Shown here one piece after another: positions 1 through 7,658 of a stretch of DNA of 64,000 nt. The first letter of the stretch is position 1; each line of letters starts with the position of its first letter. Made by a program: the position numbers and the translations under genes. The notes beneath the pieces were generated by a model that ran no database searches, was not told the origin of the DNA, and saw only the letters and a list, made by a program, of their open reading frames with translations. Origin of the DNA: Flavobacterium notoginsengisoli (GTDB lineage Bacteria; Bacteroidota; Bacteroidia; Flavobacteriales; Flavobacteriaceae); assembly GCF_014207905.1 (NCBI RefSeq), contig NZ_JACHLB010000004.1:434001-498000 (forward strand), written 5' to 3'.

Positions 1-39
1 TATTGTTATGAATGTGGAACCGAACTGCCAAATAATTAA
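1..39 (+). CDS. 3' end of an unidentified gene (C-terminal 12 codons)
   Basis: The first 36 bases read in frame 1 as a short tail with a CxxC pair (CYEC) ending in PNN, followed by a TAA stop at 37-39. A structured intergenic element begins a few bases later, as expected downstream of a gene. The CxxC could belong to a zinc ribbon, but 12 residues cannot identify a family. The frame might also be open by chance. Confidence 0.35.
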   Translation, partial: YCYECGTELPNN

Positions 40-44
40 TTTTA

Positions 45-185
45 GAAGCTAATCCAGCTGTACATTCCAACTCCTCCTTATATTTGTAATTTTTTAAGGC
101 ATAAAAGGAGCTTCCGTTGGTCGCTCTTTTATACCAAAAAAATTCAACAAATATAAGTCCGGGGTTTCCATTTCCATCTGGGCTA
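45..185 (-). ncRNA. Structured intergenic element, copy 1 (Flavo-1-like candidate)
   Basis: Read on the minus strand, the element begins TAGCCC-GAT-GAA and ends GGATTAGCTTC. A perfect 11-bp stem joins 77-87 to 147-157. Inside it an inner hairpin pairs 101-111 with 123-132 around a loop with the signature GAGCGACC, three bases, GGAAGCTC. The copy at 61996-62137 has the same 5' and 3' ends and the same loop signature on a different stem sequence, which implies conserved folding rather than conserved coding. The layout resembles the Flavo-1 RNA motif described for Flavobacteria, but that assignment is from memory and needs a covariance-model search. It may serve as the 3' end of the upstream gene or as an independent RNA. 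Confidence 0.5.
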
Positions 186-191
186 AAAACT

Positions 192-1112
192 ATGAAATAC
201 CTAATTACCATTGTCGGACCAACAGCTATAGGCAAAACAGCCTTAAGTATTGCTTTGGCAAAACATTTTAAATGCGAAATCGTTTCGTGCGACAGTCGCC
301 AGTTTTTCAAAGAAATGACCATCGGAACCGCAGTTCCAAGTCAGGAAGAACTGAACTCTGCCAAACATCATTTTATTCAAAACAAATCGATTTTTGAAAA
401 TTACACCGTTGGCGATTACGAAAAAGAAGCTTTAGCCAAAATCGAAGAATTGTTTCAAAACAATGATTTTGTAATTCTTATTGGCGGTTCAGGATTATAT
501 GTTGATGCAATTTTAAAAGGCTTCGACGAATTTCCTGAAATCGATCCAAAAGTTCGCACTGAAGTAAATTCAAACTATGAAAAACTAGGAATTGAATATC
601 TTCAAGAACAATTAAAAAACCTAGATCCAGATTATTATCAAAAAATAACAGCCGAAAATCCACAAACTTTACAAAATCCACAGCGAATGATGCGTTTTGT
701 AGAAGTATGTATTGGATCGCAAAAACCGTATTCTTCTTTCTTAAATTTAAAGAAAAACAATCGAAACTTCACTCCTATTCTAATTGGCTTAGATGCCGAC
801 AGAGAAATCATTTACAGCAGAATCAACCAACGCGTTGACATTATGATGAACGAAGGATTACTAAAAGAAGCCGAAGTACTTTATCCTAACAAAGCGTTAA
901 ATGCGCTTCAAACGGTCGGTTATAGAGAATTATTTAGTTATTTTGACGGAGAATTCACGTTGCCATTCGCTATAGAAGAAATCAAAAAGAACACAAGAAG
1001 ATTCTCCAAAAGACAGTTAACGTGGTTTAAACGAAACGAAAATACAAAATGGTTTGATTACGCAACAGATAGAAAAGAAATCATATCTTACATAGAAACT
1101 CTTCTAAAGTAA
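192..1112 (+). CDS. miaA: tRNA dimethylallyltransferase MiaA
   Basis: MiaA transfers a dimethylallyl group to N6 of A37 in tRNAs that read codons starting with U, the first step toward ms2i6A. The protein starts MKYLITIVGPTAIGKTALS, containing the P-loop GPTAIGKT, followed by the conserved SCDSRQ segment (usual family form DSxQ). Later come an NPQRxxR segment and QTVGYREL, all typical of the family. The frame is open further upstream to 117, but those 25 extra residues do not look like MiaA and fall inside the structured element at 45-185. The ATG at 192 gives 306 residues, the normal length. The acyl-ACP thioesterase gene follows 73 bases downstream in the same direction. Nothing suggests damage or transfer. 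Confidence 0.93.
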   Translation: MKYLITIVGPTAIGKTALSIALAKHFKCEIVSCDSRQFFKEMTIGTAVPSQEELNSAKHHFIQNKSIFENYTVGDYEKEALAKIEELFQNNDFVILIGGSGLYVDAILKGFDEFPEIDPKVRTEVNSNYEKLGIEYLQEQLKNLDPDYYQKITAENPQTLQNPQRMMRFVEVCIGSQKPYSSFLNLKKNNRNFTPILIGLDADREIIYSRINQRVDIMMNEGLLKEAEVLYPNKALNALQTVGYRELFSYFDGEFTLPFAIEEIKKNTRRFSKRQLTWFKRNENTKWFDYATDRKEIISYIETLLK

Positions 1113-1185
1113 AAGTCTTTCATCTTTATTCTATTTTCCACAGGAAAAAATCAAAAATCAACAATCTAAAATCTAAAATTATAAA

Positions 1186-1932
1186 ATGCCAATATCTCCC
1201 AACTTCACATCAGTTTTAAGCAAAGACTGGGAAATCAATTTCACACAATGCACGCCAACCGGATTTCTAAAATATACCGATTTGTGTAATATTTTACAAT
1301 TAACCGCCGCTGCGCATTCAGAAGTTGGAGGAATCAGCTTTTATGATATGCAGGAATTTCATCAAGCGTGGGTTCTTAGCCGTATGCGCGTAGAAGTTCA
1401 TGCTTTACCAAAATGGCAAGATGTTGTAACCGTAAAAACCTGGATTAACAGCTTAGAAAATTCACGCTCTGTTCGTGCACTTGAAATGTACGTAAACGGC
1501 AAAAAAATAGTAGGTTGCGAAACCTATTGGGCAGTTTTCAATACACAATTGCGTCGTCCTGAAGCACTGGCGCTTCCTTATGAACATTTCGAATTATTTC
1601 CAGAAAACAGAGCTACAGAAGAAGGATTTTCAAAAATAAACATCAATCACGAAAAAGAAGCCGTTTTCGAAAAAACAGTTTATTTATCCGATTTAGACAT
1701 TGTAAATCACGTAAATAACGTAAAATATCTGGAATGGTGTTTGGATCATGTTGATCCAAAAAGAATCATGAAACAAGAAGTGAAAAGCTTCGAAATGAAT
1801 TTTATGAAAGAACTTTCTCTTCAGGATAATGTTGTAATTCATGAAAGCGAAGACGACGATCATACAACTGCAACTTTCAGCATTACAAAAGGAGAAAAAA
1901 CTTGTTTTGCTTTGGAATTGCATTGGAAGTAA
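1186..1932 (+). CDS. Acyl-ACP thioesterase (acyl-[acyl-carrier-protein] hydrolase)
   Basis: A 248-residue double-hotdog thioesterase of the plant FatA/FatB-like family (PF01643). It releases fatty acids from acyl carrier protein in the cytoplasm. The N-terminal half holds the first hotdog fold with the long helix segment LQLTAAAHSE. The second half carries DLDIVNHVNNVKYLEW, which contains the family's catalytic Asn/His signature (NHVNN). The length matches bacterial members, which lack the plastid transit peptide. It sits 73 bases after miaA behind an A/T-rich tract containing AATCTAAA copies. It may be read through from miaA, though the functions are unrelated. The next gene is on the opposite strand beyond an inverted repeat and a terminator. 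Confidence 0.88.
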   Translation: MPISPNFTSVLSKDWEINFTQCTPTGFLKYTDLCNILQLTAAAHSEVGGISFYDMQEFHQAWVLSRMRVEVHALPKWQDVVTVKTWINSLENSRSVRALEMYVNGKKIVGCETYWAVFNTQLRRPEALALPYEHFELFPENRATEEGFSKININHEKEAVFEKTVYLSDLDIVNHVNNVKYLEWCLDHVDPKRIMKQEVKSFEMNFMKELSLQDNVVIHESEDDDHTTATFSITKGEKTCFALELHWK

Positions 1933-1982
1933 AAGAGTTTTAAGGAATTCTATTTCTTTTTAAGTCCGTTTCACCACAATCT

Positions 1983-2082
1983 TGTCATTTCGACGAAGGA
2001 GAAATCTTCGCAAGAAGCTCTACAAAGATTGGGCATTCGTTACGGAATTACTCGCGAAGATTTCTCCTTCGTCGAAATGACA
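1983..2082. repeat. REP-like inverted repeat, 29-bp arms
   Basis: Arms at 1983-2011 and 2054-2082 are perfect reverse complements over 29 bp, starting TGTCATTTCGACGAAGG. They flank a ~42-base loop. The element lies between the thioesterase gene and the convergent TPR gene. Two related elements, at 45003-45075 and 49682-49728, also have TGTCA outer or inner ends and a CGAAG-rich arm. These look like a dispersed extragenic palindrome family. Confidence 0.8.
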
Positions 2083-2098
2083 AACATGATGTATATTA

Positions 2099-2130
2099 AA
2101 AAAACGATGCAAAATTGCATCGTTTTTTTT
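2099..2130. terminator. Bidirectional intrinsic terminator
   Basis: AAACGATGCA and TGCATCGTTT form a 10-bp stem around AAAT, flanked by A and T runs on both sides. It lies between converging genes (thioesterase on plus, TPR protein on minus), so it can stop transcription from either direction. Confidence 0.85.
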
Positions 2131-2135
2131 CAAAA

Positions 2136-2669
2136 TCATTTCGATTTCTTTTTAGTCCCTTTCTTAGATTTCTTCTCTTTCTTCTTTTTCAGCAAATCAA
2201 TTTTATTCTGAATTCTTTTCTCCACATCAGTAATATCAGATTCATAATTAAATTGCAACAAATGAAGTTTTGCATTTTTAATTTCTTTTAACGCCATTTT
2301 AAACTCATTCCGCGCTTCTAAAAGAATCGCTTTTTTCAAATAAATCTCCGATTTGTTGATTCCTTTTACAGTCAAAGCAAAATCAATTAATTTCTGTGCC
2401 TCTTCGTAATCTTCATTTAAAATCAACGTTTTTAAATAATACGGATAAACTTCAAGAGCATGAATATTAATTGCTAAAGCTTGCTGAAAATAAGATTTTG
2501 CCTCTTCATAATTCATCAATTGCTCTGCCTGAATTCTTCCGTACAAACACAAAACCATTGTATTTTTATCATCATAAGAAAAAGCATAATCTAAAGATTC
2601 AATTGTTCCCTCCAACCAAAACGGATAATTATCCAAGGCCTGAAAAAGGTATTTATCAGTTGTTTTCAT
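2136..2669 (-). CDS. TPR-like protein coupled to the RtcB-PrfH operon
   Basis: A 177-residue protein with no signal peptide. Roughly residues 38-150 have the helix-turn-helix spacing of tetratricopeptide repeats, for example segments around YEEAKSYFQQALAIN and YEEAQKLIDFAL. The C-terminus is a lysine-rich tail after residue 158 (KKKKEKKSKKGTKKKSK), which suggests binding to RNA or ribosomes. Its ATG at 2669 overlaps the end of prfH (stop at 2656) by 14 bases, so the two are probably translationally coupled. It is the last gene before the bidirectional terminator. I do not recognise a named family. A role as scaffold or adaptor for ribosome repair is inferred from position and the basic tail only. 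Confidence 0.7.
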   Translation of the reverse strand: MKTTDKYLFQALDNYPFWLEGTIESLDYAFSYDDKNTMVLCLYGRIQAEQLMNYEEAKSYFQQALAINIHALEVYPYYLKTLILNEDYEEAQKLIDFALTVKGINKSEIYLKKAILLEARNEFKMALKEIKNAKLHLLQFNYESDITDVEKRIQNKIDLLKKKKEKKSKKGTKKKSK

Positions 2670-3345
2670 TACGTAAATCGTTTTTTAATTTCTGACGAGT
2701 TCCTTTGTAGGTTTTCTCTACTTTGTTCTTTTTAAAATCACTTCCTTTAAAAACTCTCACCGGATTTCCACGGGCTACATTGAGCTGATTTTCCCATTGT
2801 TTCCCAACATAATTTTTAAGTTGAACCAATTTCTCGTCTTCTAGTTTTTTTAATAATCTTTCTGTTGCCAGTTTTTTGTTTTGGTGTTGCGAACGACTAT
2901 CCATTGAAACAACCGTAATTCCAGTCGGAATATGAGTTGCCCGAATTGCCGAACTCACTTTATTTACATTCTGGCCACCAGCTCCAGAACTTCTCATAGC
3001 CTGATACTGAATATCATTTTCTGAAACTAAGGCATTCTTCTGCAGTTCAATTTCAAAAATGCCAATAAACCAGTTCTTACGTTTGTGCATTTTCCTAAAC
3101 TGACTTTGACCAATCCATTGAATTGTTCCAACCCAAGATTTCACAAATTGATCGGCATTTTTTCCTTTTACTGAAATAGACGCGGTTTCTATGGTTCCGT
3201 TCTCTTCTCCTTTTTCTCTTTGCAATAAAACCACGTCTAAATTCTGATCATCGGCTTCTTCTAAAACTTTTTTAAGCACTTGGGCAACAACCCAAGTGCA
3301 TTCCGCAGGTCCGCGACCCGCTGTTATCTGAATTATTTTTTCCAT
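2656..3345 (-). CDS. prfH: Peptide chain release factor homologue PrfH (RF-H)
   Basis: A class I release-factor-like protein without the stop-codon-recognition domain of RF1/RF2. The catalytic GGQ loop reads SSGAGGQNVNKVSSAIRATH, with Asn where many release factors have His after the Gln. PrfH paired with RtcB is known to act on ribosomes damaged in the 16S decoding centre, releasing the stalled peptide so that RtcB can religate the RNA. An upstream ATG at 3381 exists but lies inside rtcB; the ATG at 3345 starts MEKIIQITAGRGP, typical of the family, and leaves 16 bases after the rtcB stop. It gives about 229 residues. The C-terminal end is basic and overlaps the following TPR gene. Confidence 0.9.
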   Translation of the reverse strand: MEKIIQITAGRGPAECTWVVAQVLKKVLEEADDQNLDVVLLQREKGEENGTIETASISVKGKNADQFVKSWVGTIQWIGQSQFRKMHKRKNWFIGIFEIELQKNALVSENDIQYQAMRSSGAGGQNVNKVSSAIRATHIPTGITVVSMDSRSQHQNKKLATERLLKKLEDEKLVQLKNYVGKQWENQLNVARGNPVRVFKGSDFKKNKVEKTYKGTRQKLKNDLRNENN

Positions 3346-3361
3346 TTTTTTAATCTCTTTT

Positions 3362-4753
3362 TTAGCGATCCATTCTAACAATCTTTGGCGTAAAAGTTCC
3401 TAAAACTTCAACCAAATCTATTTGGTTTACCATCACTTTAGTTATGTCTTTGTATGCCATTGGAGCTTCGTCAATATTACCTCCAATCAAGGTTACATCA
3501 TTGGCTTTCAAAACCTTTTTGATTTCGCTTTGTGTAAAAGTACTTTTGCATTTTGCTCTCGAAAACAGACGTCCTGCACCATGCGAAGCAGAATTTAAAC
3601 TTTCTGGATTTCCCTTGCCTTTTACGATAAAACCTGGAGCTGTCATAGAACCTGGAATAATTCCCAATTGCCCTTCTCCTGCAGGCGTTGCACCTTTTCT
3701 ATGCACAATACATTCCTGACCGTTAACCATTTCTTTCCAAGCAAAATTGTGATGGTTTTCAATTGTTACCACTACTCTTTTTCCAATCGCTTTGGCAATC
3801 CTTCTGTGAATATCATCATGACAAGCTTTTGCATATTCTCCAGCCAAATTCATCGCCAGCCAATATTCCTGACCATCATGCGTATTCAAATCCAGCCAAG
3901 CCAAATGCTGAACATTTTTTGGTAACGGACATTGTTTTGTTGCCAAATAAGTGTAATGCTTTGCTATGTTTGCGCCCAATCCACGAGAACCACTGTGCGA
4001 TAAAACTGCAAAGTATTCACCTTTTTCCAATTTCCATTCGTTCTCAGGATTATCGATTTTAGCGATTCCAAATTCTACAAAATGATTTCCTCCACCAGAT
4101 GTTCCCAATTGTTTATACGCTTTTGGAAGAAGATTTTTCAATAACGGAATATCTTGAAATCCATTATTATAAAATACCTCGTGATCAACTATCGAAGCAT
4201 GCGTTTCATACATTCCAAATTTTGTATTGTCTTTTAAAATCGCTTCCAGCTGATGCTCTTTCCCTTTAAAATGAGAAGCTGGCAAATCAAAAATTGAAAG
4301 ACTCATTCTACATCCAATGTCAACACCAACTCCATACGGAATGACCGAGTTATCTGTTGCTAAAACTCCGCCAATTGGCAATCCATAACCCGAATGTGCA
4401 TCTGGCATTAAAGCTCCTGCAACCGAAATTGGCAATTTCAGAGAATCATACAATTGAAATTTTGCCTGTTCATCAATTTCATTTTCACCAAAGATTTTAA
4501 ACGGCGCTCTGGTATTTTTAAGCTGATGCATTCTTACCTGAACTGGTTTTATCAAACCTTCAGCAACTTTCCCCCAAGTTCCGTTTCCTTCATATTTCTC
4601 AGGATGTAATAGAACGTCTTTTGCTTCTGTTAGAATAGATTCTTTTTTTTCTCTTTTTCTATATCTGTTTATCTGCCCTAAGGCAATATTTATTGAATTG
4701 TTCTTTGGAAAACCCAATTTAATCAGGTCTTTTCCAGATAATTTATTTCCCAT
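3362..4753 (-). CDS. rtcB: RNA-splicing ligase RtcB (RtcB2 type, partnered with PrfH)
   Basis: GTP- and Mn2+-dependent ligase that joins RNA 2',3'-cyclic phosphate or 3'-phosphate ends to 5'-OH ends. Metal-binding motifs seen in order are VDIGCRM (Cys), GGGNHFVEF (His), SHSGSRG (His) and NHHNFAWKE (His). The motif SASHGAGR near the C-terminus carries the His that is guanylylated in characterised RtcB enzymes. At 463 residues it has an N-terminal region before the core (about residues 1-75, starting MGNKLSGKDLIKLG), unlike compact RtcB1. Immediate linkage to prfH identifies the RtcB2-PrfH ribosome-repair type. No RtcR-like regulator is adjacent. It is the first gene of a three-gene minus-strand operon. 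Confidence 0.93.
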   Translation of the reverse strand: MGNKLSGKDLIKLGFPKNNSINIALGQINRYRKREKKESILTEAKDVLLHPEKYEGNGTWGKVAEGLIKPVQVRMHQLKNTRAPFKIFGENEIDEQAKFQLYDSLKLPISVAGALMPDAHSGYGLPIGGVLATDNSVIPYGVGVDIGCRMSLSIFDLPASHFKGKEHQLEAILKDNTKFGMYETHASIVDHEVFYNNGFQDIPLLKNLLPKAYKQLGTSGGGNHFVEFGIAKIDNPENEWKLEKGEYFAVLSHSGSRGLGANIAKHYTYLATKQCPLPKNVQHLAWLDLNTHDGQEYWLAMNLAGEYAKACHDDIHRRIAKAIGKRVVVTIENHHNFAWKEMVNGQECIVHRKGATPAGEGQLGIIPGSMTAPGFIVKGKGNPESLNSASHGAGRLFSRAKCKSTFTQSEIKKVLKANDVTLIGGNIDEAPMAYKDITKVMVNQIDLVEVLGTFTPKIVRMDR

Positions 4754-4892
4754 AAATTGTTTAATTATGTATTGTGCAGGTTAAATCAAATTGAAATCTA
4801 AAAGAAATCAAAATGAAATAAGCATGCGGAATTTTCTATCCTTACGGATAAATACTAAATGTTTTTCGGGAAAATTTTGAAGTGTCTAGAAT

Positions 4893-4930
4893 AAAAAAAG
4901 CCCGAAACTAAATGTCTTCGGGCTTTTTTA
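4893..4930 (-). terminator. Intrinsic terminator of a small transcription unit
   Basis: A stem of AAAAAGCCCGAA with TTCGGGCTTTTT surrounds an 11-base loop; T runs occur on both sides so it could act both ways. No annotated long gene ends just before it. On the minus strand it follows the 27-codon ORF at 4950-5033 by about 20 bases, which suggests that a short transcript ends here before the rtcB operon. Confidence 0.8.
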
Positions 4931-4949
4931 TATATCTAAAAATGTATTT

Positions 4950-5033
4950 CTAAGATTGAAATAAGCCACGAAGAACTGCTACACCAAATCCGTTTGGCGT
5001 GAAGCTTTGTGATGTCGATGTAAATACAAACAT
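4950..5033 (-). CDS. Candidate 27-residue small protein
   Basis: A minus-strand ATG at 5033 opens 27 codons and ends with TAG. The peptide starts MFVFTSTSQSF, then has PNGFGVAVLRG and ends LFQS. The stretch is less AT-rich than the surrounding ~540-base intergenic region and is followed within about 20 bases by a strong terminator. A possible promoter lies at 5072-5104. This makes a self-contained transcript of roughly 170 bases, either a small-protein gene or a non-coding RNA. I know no family for it. Confidence 0.4.
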   Translation of the reverse strand: MFVFTSTSQSFTPNGFGVAVLRGLFQS

Positions 5034-5071
5034 TTTTCTTCGTTTTAAAGGGTTATTATTTTTTTCGTGCG

Positions 5072-5104
5072 CAAATATTCATAATTGTTTTTTGATTTTC
5101 CAAA
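5072..5104 (-). promoter_or_regulatory. Possible Bacteroidota-type promoter for the small unit
   Basis: On the minus strand TTTG (5101-5104) is followed 21 bases later by AATATTTG (5072-5079), one base from the consensus TAnnTTTG. The start point would fall near 5066, ahead of the 27-codon ORF. Confidence 0.35.
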
Positions 5105-5233
5105 TTTATTTTAGAGAAAAATCTTTTTAAAATATTTGTCAGATACAAATCTCAAATTTAAAATAGAAATTAAACTATTAATTGTCAGTCAGATAAATCA
5201 AAAAAAACTTTTAAAATATTCTGAATTTTGTCC

Positions 5234-5262
5234 ACAAAAAAAGCTCTGATTTCTCAGAGCTT
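5234..5262 (-). terminator. Intrinsic terminator after the response regulator gene
   Basis: On the minus strand AAGCTCTGA, loop GAAA, TCAGAGCTT is followed by a T run. It lies about 30 bases beyond the stop of the response regulator gene at 5293. Confidence 0.88.
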
Positions 5263-5292
5263 ATATCTTTTTTATAAGTGAATTCTAAAATA

Positions 5293-6009
5293 TTATTCAG
5301 AAACTTTGCTTTTTACAACTAATCTGAATCCTTCTCCGTGAATGTTCAAGATTTCAACATCTTCATCAGATTTAAGGTACTTTCTCAATTTAGCGATGTA
5401 AACGTCCATACTTCTTGAAGTAAAGTAGTTATCATCTCTCCAGATTTTAGTTAAAGCTAATTCTCTTGGCATCAAATCATTTTCATGAAGAATTAACATT
5501 TTAAGCAATTCATTCTCTTTTGGAGATAATTTAATTGGCTCTTCATCTTGGAAAGTCAAGAATCTTAGTTTTGAATTTAAGTGGAATTTACCAATATTAA
5601 ATTCAAATTGTACTTGTTCTGCTTTTGTATCTGCTGATTTTCTTTGAATAATTGCTTTAATTTTCATTAAAAGCACTTCAGAATCAAAAGGTTTATTTAA
5701 ATAATCGTCAGCACCAGCTTTGTATCCTTTTAACACATCTTCTTTCATTGATTTTGCAGTTAAAAAGATAATTGGCACTTCACTGTTCTTCTCTCTAATT
5801 TCTTTAGCTAAAGTATAGCCATCTTTATACGGCATCATGACATCAAGAATACATAAATCGTATACATCCTTCTTGAATTTTTCGAAACCTTCCATACCGT
5901 TTTTAGCTAAAGTAACTTCAAAGTCATTTAACATTAGATAATCTTTAAGAACCGCCCCAAAATTTAGGTCATCTTCTACTAAAAGTATTCTTTTGTTAGT
6001 ATTTTCCAT
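5293..6009 (-). CDS. rprY: OmpR-family response regulator (RprY-like)
   Basis: A 238-residue DNA-binding response regulator. The receiver domain covers residues 1-120 with acidic residues VEDD at 11-14, the phosphoacceptor Asp at 56 in CILDVMMP, and the conserved Lys in NKPFD. The C-terminal winged helix covers about 138-233, with the typical SPKENELLKML start and the recognition-helix region SRSMDVYIAKLRKYL. The cognate kinase gene is directly upstream, with 3 bases between the kinase stop and this start. The pair corresponds to RprX/RprY of Bacteroidota. A terminator follows the gene. Confidence 0.92.
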   Translation of the reverse strand: MENTNKRILLVEDDLNFGAVLKDYLMLNDFEVTLAKNGMEGFEKFKKDVYDLCILDVMMPYKDGYTLAKEIREKNSEVPIIFLTAKSMKEDVLKGYKAGADDYLNKPFDSEVLLMKIKAIIQRKSADTKAEQVQFEFNIGKFHLNSKLRFLTFQDEEPIKLSPKENELLKMLILHENDLMPRELALTKIWRDDNYFTSRSMDVYIAKLRKYLKSDEDVEILNIHGEGFRLVVKSKVSE

Positions 6010-6012
6010 ATT

Positions 6013-7599
6013 TTAATTTATTAATGGTATTTTTATTATAAAGGTGCTACCTTTTCCTTTTTCGCTTTCTACATATACTTGACCGTTATGGTCTTCTACA
6101 ATTCGTTTTACATAGGCCAAACCTAAACCATGACCTTTTACATTGTGGAGATCTCCTGTGTGTTCTCTATAAAATTTCTCAAAAACTCGCTTTTGAGCTA
6201 TCTTACTCATTCCTAACCCATGATCTCTTACCTTAATTAAAATTACGTCTTTTACATTTTCAGTAAAAATTTCAATCTTCGGAATATCTGGAGAATATTT
6301 TATAGCATTTTCTAAAATATTTACCAATACGTTTGTGAAATGCACTTCGTTAATTAAAACTGTTGTTCTGGCTGCATTATAATGTCTTTCAACTGTACCT
6401 TGTCTATCCTCTAATATTAGATTTACGTGCTCAATTGCATCATCAATAATATCTGTAACTACAGTAGGTTCTTTTGAAATATCAAGTTCCCTTTTCTCAA
6501 GTTTAGAAATACGTAACACATTTTCAACTTGGGCGTGCATTCTTTTATTCTCATCTCTAATCATTTGAAGATAACGATAAACTTTTTCTTTATCTTCAAT
6601 AACCTTAGGACTTCTAATAGCATCTAAAGCCAAATTTATAGTTGCAATTGGAGTTTTAAACTCATGCGTCATGTTATTTATAAAATCAGTTTTGATTTCA
6701 GAAATATGCTTCTGACGCAATAATTGATTTAACGCACTAGTATATGCAACTATAATAATCAATGTAAATACTATTGATAAAATAGTAATACTTAACAGTT
6801 CTGATAATAAGAATTTCTTTTTATTTGGAAAAGTAACAGACAATTCATATTTACTATTTCCTTCATTATCAGTAAAAATTGGAATATTATAAGTGGCGTC
6901 TTTGTCATAATGAAATCCGTCAGATTTTATTTTGGTCGGAACTCCGCTGCTATAGATTCCAAATTCAAATTTGGTTTTAACTTCATATTCCCCCAATTCT
7001 TTTTTTAATAACTTGAAAAGCCTATCTTTTGTTACTCTTCCTTCAATTGGAGTTAAAGAAGCAATGTCTTTATATTGAATTTGTTGCTGAACTTTATTTA
7101 AAATATCTAAACTTCCAGATTTTTCTATTCTCTGGTCAGGAAAGATACTTTGTCCTAAATTGTTATTATCAATACCGTTGTTATTGTTGTAAACTTCAGT
7201 GACTCTCTTTGAACTAAAATTTTTAAAACGCTCACTACTGAATTTTTTATCAAAAACCGAACCATTAATATCATAATCTTCAGATGTCAAAGTACTCGAA
7301 TAAACAATTGTTTTATTCGTCTTTGGGTTTCTCTGTACATAAAGCACTTCCAGTAAATCTTCTTTTTTCGGAATTTTACCCGTACTGTCTTTAATACGGT
7401 TGTATTTGTCGTAGAAACTGTACTCTTCTTGCTGTTCCAGTTTGTCTGCAACATTTCCAATTACTTGAGTAACGTGGTATTTAAACTGTTCTTCATTATT
7501 TTTGAACGAAGAATTGAACCAAAATACTTGAACCAGAATTATCCCGATTAAGGACAAACTCATTAACAAAACAAGTATTCTAAAAAATAATTTATTCAT
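6013..7599 (-). CDS. rprX: Sensor histidine kinase (RprX-like)
   Basis: A 528-residue inner-membrane kinase. TM helix 1 is at about residues 7-29 and TM helix 2 at about 265-292, enclosing a ~235-residue periplasmic sensor region. The H box NMTHEFKTPIATI places the phosphoacceptor His at residue 312. The ATPase domain follows with an N box (NILENAIKYS) and G boxes (DHGLGMS, GHGLGLAYV). It phosphorylates the response regulator encoded 3 bases downstream. The periplasmic domain has no obvious known sensor motif, so the signal is unknown. The gene lies downstream of coaE in the same direction with a ~59-base gap. Confidence 0.92.
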   Translation of the reverse strand: MNKLFFRILVLLMSLSLIGIILVQVFWFNSSFKNNEEQFKYHVTQVIGNVADKLEQQEEYSFYDKYNRIKDSTGKIPKKEDLLEVLYVQRNPKTNKTIVYSSTLTSEDYDINGSVFDKKFSSERFKNFSSKRVTEVYNNNNGIDNNNLGQSIFPDQRIEKSGSLDILNKVQQQIQYKDIASLTPIEGRVTKDRLFKLLKKELGEYEVKTKFEFGIYSSGVPTKIKSDGFHYDKDATYNIPIFTDNEGNSKYELSVTFPNKKKFLLSELLSITILSIVFTLIIIVAYTSALNQLLRQKHISEIKTDFINNMTHEFKTPIATINLALDAIRSPKVIEDKEKVYRYLQMIRDENKRMHAQVENVLRISKLEKRELDISKEPTVVTDIIDDAIEHVNLILEDRQGTVERHYNAARTTVLINEVHFTNVLVNILENAIKYSPDIPKIEIFTENVKDVILIKVRDHGLGMSKIAQKRVFEKFYREHTGDLHNVKGHGLGLAYVKRIVEDHNGQVYVESEKGKGSTFIIKIPLIN

Positions 7600-7658
7600 C
7601 GAAACAAAATTAATATTTTAACAATATACTAAATAATACATTAACCAAATATTAACAT

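Larger units (their letters stand above)
4754..5292. other. Intergenic region between rtcB and the response regulator gene
   Basis: About 540 bases. It holds the upstream region of rtcB, where no convincing promoter was seen, then the terminator at 4893-4930, the 27-codon ORF, its possible promoter, and the terminator of the response-regulator operon at 5234-5262. The segment 5105-5230 is very AT-rich and shows nothing else. Confidence 0.6.

Noticed and set aside
1..212. Open minus-strand frame of about 70 codons at the left edge.
   Set aside because: It coincides with the structured element at 45-185 and the start of miaA. The second copy of the element does not keep the same frame, so the open frame is best explained by structure.
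2029..2211. Plus-strand ORF of 60 codons.
   Set aside because: It spans the right arm of a REP-like palindrome, a terminator and the 3' end of the TPR gene; no coding character.
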